A DNA stretch of 64,000 nt from Roseovarius albus (GTDB lineage: Bacteria; Pseudomonadota; Alphaproteobacteria; Rhodobacterales; Rhodobacteraceae). The stretch covers positions 62,001 through 126,000 of the forward strand of contig NZ_FWFX01000005.1 in assembly GCF_900172335.1 (NCBI RefSeq), read 5' to 3'. The notes beneath the pieces are model-generated. The model worked only from the letters and a program-made list of their open reading frames with translations. It was not told the origin of the DNA and searched no databases. Positions 8,893 through 16,961 of the stretch are shown here, piece by piece (the stretch's first letter is position 1; the number at the start of each line of letters is the position of its first letter). The position numbers were made by a program, and so were the translations under genes.

Positions 8893-10101
8893 ATGATAGG
8901 GCGCAATCAAAAAACAGGGCCACAGACCACAGCCATTCATGCCGGAGAAGGGCCCGATCCGACAACTGGTGCATCAGCACCTGCGCTGCATATGTCTTCG
9001 ACCTTTGTGGTCGATGAAGCCGCTGGTTTTTCGGCTCATGATCTGGATGAGGAAAGCGGCTTTCTTTATGCGCGTTGGGGCAATCCTACCGTTGCGATGC
9101 TAGAAAAGAAGATTGCAGCGATGGAAGGGACCGAGGCCTGCTTGTGCACAGCGAGTGGCATGGCTGCTGCCAGCGCGATCTTTTTCACAGTCCTATCTTC
9201 GGGCGATCATGCGGTTGTATCTGATGTTTCTTACGCCGGTGTTGCTGAACTTGCCCGTGAAACGCTTCCACGCATGGGGATCGAGGTCAGTTTTGTGGAC
9301 ATGTCCGACCCGGCCAATGTAGCGGAGGCCCTGAGGCACAATACCAAACTGGTACATTGTGAATCCCCCGTAAATCCCATCTGCCGCCTGACAGATCTGG
9401 CTACGATGTCTGAACTCGCACATGATGCGGGTGCCTTGGTCAGTTGCGACGCAACCTTTGCCTCGCCTCTAGGGCAAGATTGTGCCGAACTCGGCATTGA
9501 TCTGATCATGCACTCCATCACCAAATATATCGGAGGCCATGGAGATGCCGTGGGTGGTGCTATCGCCGGCAACGCGGAATTGATCGACCGGTTGCGTGCC
9601 GAAGCAGCAATTCACCACGGAGGGGTTTTGTCCCCGTTCAACGCCTGGCTTATCGCGCGGGGCGCAGCTACGTTGCCGCTGCGCATGCGGGCGCACCAAG
9701 AGGGGGCAATGGCCGTTGCCAAATGGCTGGAAAACGAGTCTTCTGCAACCAAAGTGATTTATCCTGGTTTGCCATCCCATCCACAATACGACCTCGCACA
9801 AAGGCAAATGGTCAATACTTCTGGCATGATCTCATTCCAGGTTGGCACTGCGGCCAAAGGACAGGAACTGGCCAATAAAATGGCGCAAGAACTGCAAGTT
9901 GTGCACCATGCGGTGTCTTTGGGGCATCATCGGTCACTTATATTCTGGATGGAGACCGCTGGATTGATGGATTCGTCTTTCGAGCTGGAAGGGTCGCAAC
10001 TTGATAGCTATCGCGACTTTGCAGGTGATGGCGTTTTCCGGCTATCCGTTGGCTTGGAAGATGCAGAAGACATCATTGCAGACCTATCAAAGGTTCTTTA
10101 G
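8893..10101 (+). CDS. Cys/Met metabolism PLP-dependent enzyme (trans-sulfuration family)
   Basis: Cytosolic PLP enzyme of the cystathionine gamma-synthase / methionine gamma-lyase / sulfhydrylase family. 402 residues. PLP-binding Lys211 in SITKY, Asp186 pairing with the pyridine nitrogen (CDATFASP), stacking Tyr114 (SYAG), and the phosphate-binding YARWGNPT. ATG 8893 (preceded by GGGGGAAG) is chosen; the frame runs upstream to 8536, but that part is antisense to the M3 peptidase gene. It is divergent from the peptidase operon and convergent with the amidotransferase gene (4-base overlap). Which reaction it performs (gamma-lyase, gamma-synthase or sulfhydrylase) cannot be assigned from these motifs. 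Confidence 0.88.
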   Translation: MIGRNQKTGPQTTAIHAGEGPDPTTGASAPALHMSSTFVVDEAAGFSAHDLDEESGFLYARWGNPTVAMLEKKIAAMEGTEACLCTASGMAAASAIFFTVLSSGDHAVVSDVSYAGVAELARETLPRMGIEVSFVDMSDPANVAEALRHNTKLVHCESPVNPICRLTDLATMSELAHDAGALVSCDATFASPLGQDCAELGIDLIMHSITKYIGGHGDAVGGAIAGNAELIDRLRAEAAIHHGGVLSPFNAWLIARGAATLPLRMRAHQEGAMAVAKWLENESSATKVIYPGLPSHPQYDLAQRQMVNTSGMISFQVGTAAKGQELANKMAQELQVVHHAVSLGHHRSLIFWMETAGLMDSSFELEGSQLDSYRDFAGDGVFRLSVGLEDAEDIIADLSKVL

Positions 10102-10841
10102 CCACTGTACTGCCGAACAAAGTTTCGCAATATTTGCTCCGGGGCGTGTACATCTGCTGCGCGGCACATTGCGATCAGATTTTCGGCATCTTCGGGCGCA
10201 AAATAACCGCGATGTTTGTAGATGTTGATCCGCGTTTCAAACCCATCAGCATCAGCTTCGGGATGAAATTGTGTGGCATAAACATTAGATTTGTACCGCA
10301 CCATCTGGAACGGGCAGGTTGGGGCGCTGACAAGGTGCTCGCAGCCTTCTGGAAGGATCTGTAACGCCTCCTTATGCCCCACAAACGCATCGAATTTTTC
10401 AGGTATTTCAGCCAGCATAGGGTCTGATTTACCATTTTCGGTTAAGGAGCAATTGGCTGTACCAGCTGCCTCGCCATGGGCGCGTTTACTAACCTCTGCC
10501 CCAAGGTGTTTGCCAAGAATTCCGATCCCGTAACAACAGCCCAGAAACGGAATGTCCCGCTCCGTCACCTCAGGCATGAGCGACAGAATATCAGCTTCAA
10601 TCCGCGCCTCAATCACCGGTTTGGTCTCGGGGTCATCGCTGACACATCCGGGCCCCCCACCCACAATTATTCCAGCGTAGTTAGCCAAATCCAAATCACT
10701 TGGCAGGGACACTTGATCAAGTCGTATCCGCCGCACTTGTCCGATCTTCAGTCCGCCCTTGCGCAGAAAGGCTGCAAATTCATCATCTGCCGCTTCATCC
10801 TCGGGGCGGAGTTGAAAAATCAAGAATGGTTTAGTCATCAT
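10098..10841 (-). CDS. Class I glutamine amidotransferase (GuaA-type domain, stand-alone)
   Basis: Stand-alone GATase1 domain protein (COG0518). 247 residues. Nucleophile Cys103 in GCCYGIG and His193/Glu195 in QFHPEAD complete the catalytic triad; GGGPG near residue 61 forms the oxyanion strand. No synthetase domain is attached and none lies nearby, so the ammonia acceptor is unknown; such orphans are usually annotated GMP synthase-like, and hydrolysis of gamma-glutamyl compounds is an alternative. Two adjacent ATGs occur (10841 and 10838); AGGA lies 4 and 7 bases before them, so the second is slightly better placed. Confidence 0.85.
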   Translation of the reverse strand: MMTKPFLIFQLRPEDEAADDEFAAFLRKGGLKIGQVRRIRLDQVSLPSDLDLANYAGIIVGGGPGCVSDDPETKPVIEARIEADILSLMPEVTERDIPFLGCCYGIGILGKHLGAEVSKRAHGEAAGTANCSLTENGKSDPMLAEIPEKFDAFVGHKEALQILPEGCEHLVSAPTCPFQMVRYKSNVYATQFHPEADADGFETRINIYKHRGYFAPEDAENLIAMCRAADVHAPEQILRNFVRQYSG

Positions 10842-10975
10842 GAGTTCCTACAGGCAGAGTGCTTTTGTGGTTGGCGTGTTTGGCATCAAAGGTCAAGCTG
10901 CTGTTCATACAGCCAACTTGACCTCAGCCATCAAAGAACTAGGGTGCGGCCAATTCATGCAAGAATGGAGCTAAA

Positions 10976-11218
10976 ATGACCCAGCGCCTGCATCTCGTTT
11001 TTGGGGGAGAGTTGTTAGAGCCTTCCATGAATGTATTCAAAGATGTCGAAAACCTGCATATTGTCGGAATGTTTCCCGATTATGATACGGCATACAACGC
11101 CTGGAAAGCCGAAGCGCAGAAAAGCGTCGACAATGCGCATATGAGATACTTCATCGCCCATTTGCATCGTCTACGCGACGAAGAAGTTGCCGCGTCAGCC
11201 ACCGAAGAATTGGGCTAA
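10976..11218 (+). CDS. DUF4170 small protein
   Basis: 80-residue soluble protein of the DUF4170 family (PF13773), common in alphaproteobacteria directly upstream of waaA and lpxK. Characteristic segments: LHLVFGGEL at the start, HIVGMFPDY, and HMRYFIAHLHRLRDE near the C-terminus. GGAG lies 7 bases before the ATG. Function is undescribed; its constant position in the lipid A/Kdo block suggests a role tied to LPS assembly. It is separated from the next gene by 7 bases. Confidence 0.85.
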   Translation: MTQRLHLVFGGELLEPSMNVFKDVENLHIVGMFPDYDTAYNAWKAEAQKSVDNAHMRYFIAHLHRLRDEEVAASATEELG

Positions 11219-11225
11219 CTCCAAC

Positions 11226-12443
11226 ATGCTGCGCAATCTGCCAATCAAAACCTATCTGGCGGCGGCACGTCGTTCTGCCGGTTTTGGAACTGGGTCAGGT
11301 TTGCCGCGCCCAAAGGGGCGTTTGATCTGGGCCCATGCGGTGGATGCGGCACGTTATGATGCTTTAATACAACTGGCAGAACGCTTGGTCGGGCAGATGG
11401 ACAATACGCACGTCCTGTTAACCACCCGCAATGATATGCCGCCACCGGAACGGGAAGGCAAAGGCCTGATCTGGCAACCTCTGCCCGACGACAAACGTGG
11501 GTCGACCGATGATTTTATAAACCATTGGAAACCCGACCTGTGCATATGGACAGGGGGGGATCTGCAGACACAGCTTCTGGCAAGCGCAGAACGCGCTAGG
11601 GTTCCCCTTTATCTGGTGGATGCTGAAACGAAACTATTGAATCGTCCAAATTGGCGGTGGTTTCCTGATCTGTCACGCGCGTCTCTCAAGAAGTTTGACA
11701 AAATTTGCACCAGAGACGAGGACACCAGCAGGTTTTTAAAGAAGATGGAATTGGGAAGTATTCCTGTAACTGTCACGGGCCCGCTCGTGGAAGGTGCTGT
11801 CGTACTGCCTTATGTTGAATCAGATCGAGACGAACTGTCTGTTTTGCTGCGTGGGCGACCCGTGTGGCTGGCAGCCATGTTGCAACCCCAAGAAATCGAA
11901 GCGGTTCTGACCGCACATCGCGAGGTGGGCAGGCTGTCGCACCGCGCCTTGTTGATCATTGTGCCTGACGACCTAGAGCAAACCAACGCCTTTAGTGCGG
12001 CGCTTCAACAGCAAAAGTGGCGCTGCATTCACTGGTCCGAAGGACAGTTTCCAGAAGAGACCACGCAAGTAGTGTTAGCTGATACGCGCGGTGAAATGGG
12101 ACTTTGGTATCGGATCGCACCACTGACGTTTATGGGGAGCTCTCTGGCAACTGGGCAAACTGGCCGTGATCCAAACGAACCTGCGGCGCATGGATCAGCC
12201 ATCCTATACGGGCCGAATGTCCGTAGGTACCGCAGTAGCTATGATCGGTATGAGAAAACCGGTGCCGCACGGGCCATCACAGATGCGCGCACACTGACAA
12301 GTGCAATTCAAAGACTAATCATGCCGGATCAGGCCGCAAAGATGGCCTTGGCCGCCTGGGATGTCGCCTCACAAGGGGCCAGTGTGATGGATCAGATCAC
12401 CGATATTGTATTAGATAAATTTGACCAGATGGACGTCCAATAA
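11226..12443 (+). CDS. WaaA/KdtA-like Kdo transferase homologue, catalytic residues altered
   Basis: 405 residues with the two-domain GT-B layout of Kdo transferase, which adds Kdo from CMP-Kdo to lipid IVA at the inner membrane. The C-terminal donor half keeps recognisable motifs (MGSSL, DPNEPAAHG, ILYGP). The N-terminal half is aberrant: in the HAVSVGE-type motif the catalytic glutamate position is Arg43 (HAVDAAR, residues 37-43), and the usual WSEGELWPN motif reads WTGGDLQTQ (108-116). The synteny DUF4170-here-lpxK is where waaA normally lies. It may therefore be a divergent or non-catalytic paralogue, or a lineage-specific form. ATG 11226 is preferred to the in-frame ATG 11187 inside the previous gene. 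The stop overlaps the lpxK start by one base. Confidence 0.75.
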   Translation: MLRNLPIKTYLAAARRSAGFGTGSGLPRPKGRLIWAHAVDAARYDALIQLAERLVGQMDNTHVLLTTRNDMPPPEREGKGLIWQPLPDDKRGSTDDFINHWKPDLCIWTGGDLQTQLLASAERARVPLYLVDAETKLLNRPNWRWFPDLSRASLKKFDKICTRDEDTSRFLKKMELGSIPVTVTGPLVEGAVVLPYVESDRDELSVLLRGRPVWLAAMLQPQEIEAVLTAHREVGRLSHRALLIIVPDDLEQTNAFSAALQQQKWRCIHWSEGQFPEETTQVVLADTRGEMGLWYRIAPLTFMGSSLATGQTGRDPNEPAAHGSAILYGPNVRRYRSSYDRYEKTGAARAITDARTLTSAIQRLIMPDQAAKMALAAWDVASQGASVMDQITDIVLDKFDQMDVQ

Positions 12444-13435
12444 TGCGCGCGCCAACGTTCTGGTTCACCCCACCAAATGCTCCCTCCTGGAAAGCCCGCA
12501 TGCTCGCACCGTTGGGTTGGATGTATGCGAATGCGACGGCGCGACGCATTCGCAAGGACGCGGAATACCAGTCTGAGGTACCTGTCATCTGCGTGGGCAA
12601 CATCAACGCTGGCGGCACTGGCAAAACACCCACCGTGATCGCTTTGATTCTTGAGTTGCAAGCTCGTGGCCACAAAGTCTGTGTCGTTTCGCGGGGACAT
12701 GGGGGCGCTCTCGAAGGGCCGGTTCAGGTTGATCCCACAACACACATTGCGCGGGATGTTGGGGATGAACCGTTGTTAACTGCTGCTTTTACGCCAACTT
12801 TTGTGGCCAAAAATCGTTCCACCGCCGCACAAGCGGCTGAGTCTGCGGGTGCGCAGGTGATCGTTATGGACGACGGGTTCCAGAACCCACAAATTACCAA
12901 GCACTTTTCAATTGTCGTGGTCGATGCCCATAAGGGATTTGGAAACGGAAGATGCATCCCCGCGGGACCGCTCCGAGAACCTGTACATTCGGGGATGGCT
13001 CGCGCTGATCTATTGCTCTCAATAGGCTCTGAATCAGCTCAAAAAACCTTTCTATCTACTTGGGCGGCGTCTATCAGCATCCCACATCTAAAAGGTCATC
13101 TTAAGCCGCTCAATACCGGAATGGACTGGTCAGGCACCCGTTTCCTTGCTTTTGCAGGCATCGGTCACCCAGAAAAATTTTTCGAAACTTTGCGCGGATT
13201 AGGGGCGATCTTGGTACATGCCGAACCTCTGGAAGACCACCAAGCCCTGAGCCCGGCGCTCATGAATCGGCTCTCGCGCGAAGCGAAAGAGTTGAACGCC
13301 CAATTGGTTACAACAGAAAAAGATGCTGTCCGCCTGCCGCCCGAATTTCGCGGAAATGTGCTGACGCTACCCGTGCGTCTAGAATTCAAAGAGCGGCACC
13401 TTTTGGATGCCGCTCTGAAAAAGCTTGGATTGTAG
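12443..13435 (+). CDS. lpxK: Tetraacyldisaccharide 4'-kinase
   Basis: Phosphorylates the 4' position of the lipid A disaccharide precursor at the cytoplasmic face of the inner membrane. 330 residues, typical length. P-loop GNINAGGTGKT at 52-62, SRGHGG, second conserved DDGFQN, and the GPLREP motif. The N-terminus carries the short amphipathic/hydrophobic segment that anchors LpxK. It is translationally coupled to the preceding gene (TAATG). Its last codons contain a 9-base perfect hairpin that may end transcripts coming from the opposite strand. Confidence 0.95.
   Translation: MRAPTFWFTPPNAPSWKARMLAPLGWMYANATARRIRKDAEYQSEVPVICVGNINAGGTGKTPTVIALILELQARGHKVCVVSRGHGGALEGPVQVDPTTHIARDVGDEPLLTAAFTPTFVAKNRSTAAQAAESAGAQVIVMDDGFQNPQITKHFSIVVVDAHKGFGNGRCIPAGPLREPVHSGMARADLLLSIGSESAQKTFLSTWAASISIPHLKGHLKPLNTGMDWSGTRFLAFAGIGHPEKFFETLRGLGAILVHAEPLEDHQALSPALMNRLSREAKELNAQLVTTEKDAVRLPPEFRGNVLTLPVRLEFKERHLLDAALKKLGL
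13390..13416 (-). terminator. Hairpin inside the lpxK 3' end, possible dsbA terminator
   Basis: Perfect 9-base arms AGAGCGGCA / TGCCGCTCT around a 9-base loop. Read on the minus strand it lies about 26 bases past the dsbA stop and is followed by only three T, so it would be a modest terminator embedded in the convergent lpxK coding region. Confidence 0.4.
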
Positions 13436-13441
13436 CCGAGA

Positions 13442-14122
13442 TTACGACTCCAGCTTGCCTTCGATCACAGCTTTGAGGTCGTCGTAGCTCATGTTGCTGT
13501 GCTTTTTGCCATCAATAAACAAAGTGGGCGTGCCGGTGATTTCATCAGCTTCGGCATGCTCCTGATACCAAGCGACAAGCGTCTTTGCCTTGGCCTGGTC
13601 GTTCAAGCAGGTTTCCAGCTGTTCTTCTTCCAAACCGGCAACCTTACCGATCCGGCGCAGGTTGTTGGCAATTTCTACAGGATCATTCCCGCCGGCAACC
13701 CATTCTTTTTGCTGGTTATACAGCATATCCGAGATCCCAAAGAACCGCTCTTGCCCGCCGCAACGCGCGACCATCGACGCCCACAATCCAAAACGGTCAA
13801 AATACACATCGCGGTAGACGAATTTGACTTTACCTGTGTCGATGAAGTCCGCTTTCAACTGCTTAAAAGTATTCTTATGGAAATTAGCGCAATGCGGGCA
13901 GGTGAACGAGGCATATTCGACAATTGTCACCGGGGCGTCATCTGCACCTAATGTCATCTCAACAATCGATGAGGTGTCAATTTCCGCCGCATCATTGTTT
14001 TCCTGCGCGTTGGCTGCGCCATAAGGAAGGTCAGGGGCGGCGACTGGGGTGGAGTTCGTCCACCATGCGCCAGCTGCGATGGCGGCAACAACCGCTGCGC
14101 CGACAAGACTTAATCGTTTCAT
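13442..14122 (-). CDS. DsbA-family periplasmic thiol oxidoreductase
   Basis: Periplasmic thioredoxin-fold protein (Thioredoxin_4/DsbA type) that forms or rearranges disulfides. 226 residues: N-terminal hydrophobic signal/anchor (residues 5-20), active site CPHC with Cys75 and Cys78, and the cis-proline loop GTPT near residue 198. Cysteines outside the active site (about residues 121 and 167) are present, as in BdbD/ScsC-like variants. It sits 5 bases after the DciA-like gene on the same strand, so the two are probably cotranscribed. The partner DsbB is not in the window. Confidence 0.9.
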   Translation of the reverse strand: MKRLSLVGAAVVAAIAAGAWWTNSTPVAAPDLPYGAANAQENNDAAEIDTSSIVEMTLGADDAPVTIVEYASFTCPHCANFHKNTFKQLKADFIDTGKVKFVYRDVYFDRFGLWASMVARCGGQERFFGISDMLYNQQKEWVAGGNDPVEIANNLRRIGKVAGLEEEQLETCLNDQAKAKTLVAWYQEHAEADEITGTPTLFIDGKKHSNMSYDDLKAVIEGKLES

Positions 14123-14127
14123 CTATC

Positions 14128-14655
14128 TTACCTCATTGATCCGTTTTTTGGTTTGGACAGAATATTCTGCCCCAATTTTTCAAGGGCTTCCCGCAACGTG
14201 GTGTCTCCGACCGGTGAGGTCAATTCTGACGCTTTGTCGCGGGCAATTTTTACCGTTTCCATGGAGGGTTGCGCTTTGTTAGGTGTCTTATGCAGAAAAT
14301 CCACCTTGCCCTCGCTAAATCCGTTGACAGCCGTCTGTGTTACCCGCACCCGCGCGATGGCATTGTAGCCATAGACGGTATTCACACGCTCGCGGATGAT
14401 TTCCTTTTGCATCTCCAGCAAGGGTGCCATCGCCCCGTTGGTCAGAACACTGAGGGTCGCGCCCATCCCTTGGCGTCCATAAGATACTTCGACCGGGCGG
14501 CCCATGTTGGCAATCTCTGCCCCGACAATCTCAGCCCAATGGGTCAAAACTCTCGACACGGCAAAGCCTCGCGATTCCGACGCCTGTCGGATCGGCTGCT
14601 GCAAAAACTGCGACGTCCGCTTAAAGCCCGAGAAACCGGGCCGCTTTTTGGGCAT
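14128..14655 (-). CDS. DciA-like DUF721 protein
   Basis: 175-residue protein of the DUF721 family; the characterised member DciA interacts with the replicative helicase DnaB in bacteria that lack DnaC. The N-terminal half shows the family pattern (VSRVLTHWAEIVG...) of a KH-like fold; the C-terminal part is alpha-helical and charged. ATG 14655 is chosen because AGGAGG lies 4 bases before it; the frame extends to 14736 but without a ribosome site. Divergent from mutY with an 80-base gap and followed closely by the dsbA-like gene. A helicase-loading role is inferred from the family only. Confidence 0.8.
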   Translation of the reverse strand: MPKKRPGFSGFKRTSQFLQQPIRQASESRGFAVSRVLTHWAEIVGAEIANMGRPVEVSYGRQGMGATLSVLTNGAMAPLLEMQKEIIRERVNTVYGYNAIARVRVTQTAVNGFSEGKVDFLHKTPNKAQPSMETVKIARDKASELTSPVGDTTLREALEKLGQNILSKPKNGSMR

Positions 14656-14735
14656 GGGGCCTCCTGTACTTGTTCGCCATCTTAGGGCATGTGTCATGAC
14701 ATGCCATAACAATCGCTGCAATACAGGGATCAACA

Positions 14736-15797
14736 ATGCGTGACTCGCAACAAGCCGCCGATCTGCTGACTTGGTATGACCGTCATGCGCGAGTGTTACC
14801 TTGGCGCGTCAGCCCCTCGGATCTCAGATCGGGTGTTGTACCTGATCCTTACCGCGTCTGGCTGTCCGAGATCATGTTGCAGCAAACCACTGTTGCCGCG
14901 GTGAAGAAGTATTATGAGCGCTTTACATACCTGTGGCCAACGGTTGGCGATCTGGCCGCAGCAGGTGATGCCGATGTCATGGGGGAATGGGCTGGTTTGG
15001 GCTATTACGCACGTGCGCGCAACCTACTGAAATGTGCCCGAGTTGTCGTGCATGACTACGATGGACGGTTCCCTGATACCTGTAAAGAGCTACTCAAACT
15101 GCCAGGCATTGGGCCTTACACCGCATCGGCGATTTCCTCGATCGCATTTGATCAGGCGGAAACCGTGGTGGACGGGAATGTTGAACGGGTCATCTCCAGA
15201 CTGTTCAATATACGAACACCTTTACCAGCCTCAAAGCCCGAGATTACCAAGATCGCCCAAACGTTCACGCCCTCGGCTCGTCCCGGTGACTATGCGCAGG
15301 CGATTATGGATTTGGGGGCTACGATCTGTACTCCTAAATCCCCGACCTGTGGGATCTGTCCGTGGCGATCACCATGTCAGGCGCACGATTTGGGAACCCA
15401 GGCTGAACTGCCGCTAAAGACCCGCAAAGCCCCGAAACCCACGCGGTTGGGAATTGCGTATGTTGCACGCAGGTCTGACGGTGCCTGGCTGCTTGAAAGA
15501 CGGCCGGACAAGGGATTGTTGGGCGGGATGCTGGCCTGGCCGAATAGTGAGTGGAATGAAGCCCCGGTTGACTCACCTCCATTAGATGCCGAGTGGTGCC
15601 TTTTATCCGCAGAAGCGCGCCATACCTTCACGCATTTTCATCTTGAGCTTAAAATCAAGTTGGCAAACATTTCCGTCGAAAGTGAACCCGAACGGGGTAC
15701 ATTCGTTCCACCAGAGGAGTTTGCACCGTCACAGTTACCCAGCGTTATGCAAAAGGTTTTCAATCTTGCTCGTGACGCCTTTGATGATTGGTCTTAA
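14736..15797 (+). CDS. mutY: A/G-specific adenine glycosylase
   Basis: Removes adenine mispaired with 8-oxoguanine in base excision repair. 353 residues. Helix-hairpin-helix LPGIGPYTA near 122-130, catalytic Glu45 (SEIMLQQT) and Asp146 (VVDGNV), and a 4Fe-4S cluster loop with Cys198, Cys205, Cys208 and Cys214 in the C-x6-C-x2-C-x5-C spacing. The C-terminal Nudix-like domain that reads 8-oxoG is present (from about residue 235). ATG 14736 is preceded by AGGGA. The gene is divergent from the DciA-like gene and followed by alkB after 39 bases. Confidence 0.95.
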   Translation: MRDSQQAADLLTWYDRHARVLPWRVSPSDLRSGVVPDPYRVWLSEIMLQQTTVAAVKKYYERFTYLWPTVGDLAAAGDADVMGEWAGLGYYARARNLLKCARVVVHDYDGRFPDTCKELLKLPGIGPYTASAISSIAFDQAETVVDGNVERVISRLFNIRTPLPASKPEITKIAQTFTPSARPGDYAQAIMDLGATICTPKSPTCGICPWRSPCQAHDLGTQAELPLKTRKAPKPTRLGIAYVARRSDGAWLLERRPDKGLLGGMLAWPNSEWNEAPVDSPPLDAEWCLLSAEARHTFTHFHLELKIKLANISVESEPERGTFVPPEEFAPSQLPSVMQKVFNLARDAFDDWS

Positions 15798-15836
15798 ACT
15801 TGCCTGCATAACCAGAGTTTATGATCGAGGATTTCA

Positions 15837-16961
15837 ATGATTCCATCAGATCATGTTGCAAAGTTTCGCAATGCCATGCCGTTTTGGATGTCTTTGCTTT
15901 TTGTCCCGTTGGCGATATTCGGCGCAATCAATGGGGGCTGGACCCTTTGGGTTCTGCCGCTGTTCGCGTGGTACTTTTTTGCGCTATTGGATGCCTTTTT
16001 AGGCCTCAATCTGCATAACGCAGACCCGCAATTGGATGATGAACATCTGAATTGGTATCGACTAATTACTGTGATTTGGGCACCGATTCAGTTCGGTTTG
16101 CTGTTTGGCATGATCTGGTATGCCAGCGATGCGCCTAACCTCTCTACGGGTGAAAAGTTCGGCCTATTTTTTGGTGTCGGCGTGATCACCGGCACCGTCG
16201 GCATCAACTACAGCCATGAATTGATGCACCAAAAGGACCGCAAAGAGCGGTTTTTGGGGGATTGGCTGCTATCGATGGTGCTCTATTCGCATTTTCGGTC
16301 CGAGCATCTGTTGGTGCATCATCGTTACGTCGGCACCCCGCGCGACCCTGTTACCGCACGATATAACGAAGGGTTTCACAAGTTTTTCCCACGCGTGCTT
16401 AAGCAATGCTGGTTTTCGGCCTTCAATGCAGAAAAGTCGATGCTGGCCCGAAAAGGCAAAGATTGGACGGATCTGTCCAACCCGTTTTTCAAATACTGGG
16501 TCATGCAAGGGGCAATGCTATTGCTGGCCTTTCTTATGGGCGGATTTATTGGCCTGCTGCTGTTTCTTTGGCAGGCCTTTGTCGCGATTTGGCAGTTGGA
16601 ATTGGTCAATTACATTGAACATTACGGCCTGACCCGCAAACATCTGGGCGACGGCAAATACGAGCACGTCAAGCCAAGGCACAGTTGGAACGCGGCGCAC
16701 AAAGCCTCGAACTGGTTGCTGATCAATCTGCAACGCCACTCCGATCACCATTACAAACCAGACCGGCGCTTTCCGCTCTTGCAAAACTACGAGGCAACCG
16801 AAGCCCCGCAACTGCCATATGGGTATCCGATCATGACTATGGCCGCGATGGTGCCCCCGTTATGGCGACGTGTCATGAATAAGCGGGTTCGCCAATGGCG
16901 CAATATGTATTATCCCGAGATCACGGACTGGAAACCATACAACAAGGCCCTGAACCCCTGA
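15837..16961 (+). CDS. alkB: AlkB-type alkane 1-monooxygenase / membrane fatty-acid desaturase family
   Basis: Integral-membrane non-haem di-iron hydroxylase of the alkane monooxygenase family. 374 residues with about six membrane helices. Histidine boxes: HELMH at 127-131, EHLLVHH at 156-162, NYIEHYG at 258-264 (the AlkB hallmark), and LQRHSDHH at 298-305. The second box differs from the usual EHxxGHH of true alkane hydroxylases, so the substrate could be another alkyl chain. No rubredoxin or rubredoxin reductase gene is nearby. GAGG lies about 8 bases before the ATG. The membrane protein that follows begins at or within its 3' end. Confidence 0.85.
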   Translation: MIPSDHVAKFRNAMPFWMSLLFVPLAIFGAINGGWTLWVLPLFAWYFFALLDAFLGLNLHNADPQLDDEHLNWYRLITVIWAPIQFGLLFGMIWYASDAPNLSTGEKFGLFFGVGVITGTVGINYSHELMHQKDRKERFLGDWLLSMVLYSHFRSEHLLVHHRYVGTPRDPVTARYNEGFHKFFPRVLKQCWFSAFNAEKSMLARKGKDWTDLSNPFFKYWVMQGAMLLLAFLMGGFIGLLLFLWQAFVAIWQLELVNYIEHYGLTRKHLGDGKYEHVKPRHSWNAAHKASNWLLINLQRHSDHHYKPDRRFPLLQNYEATEAPQLPYGYPIMTMAAMVPPLWRRVMNKRVRQWRNMYYPEITDWKPYNKALNP

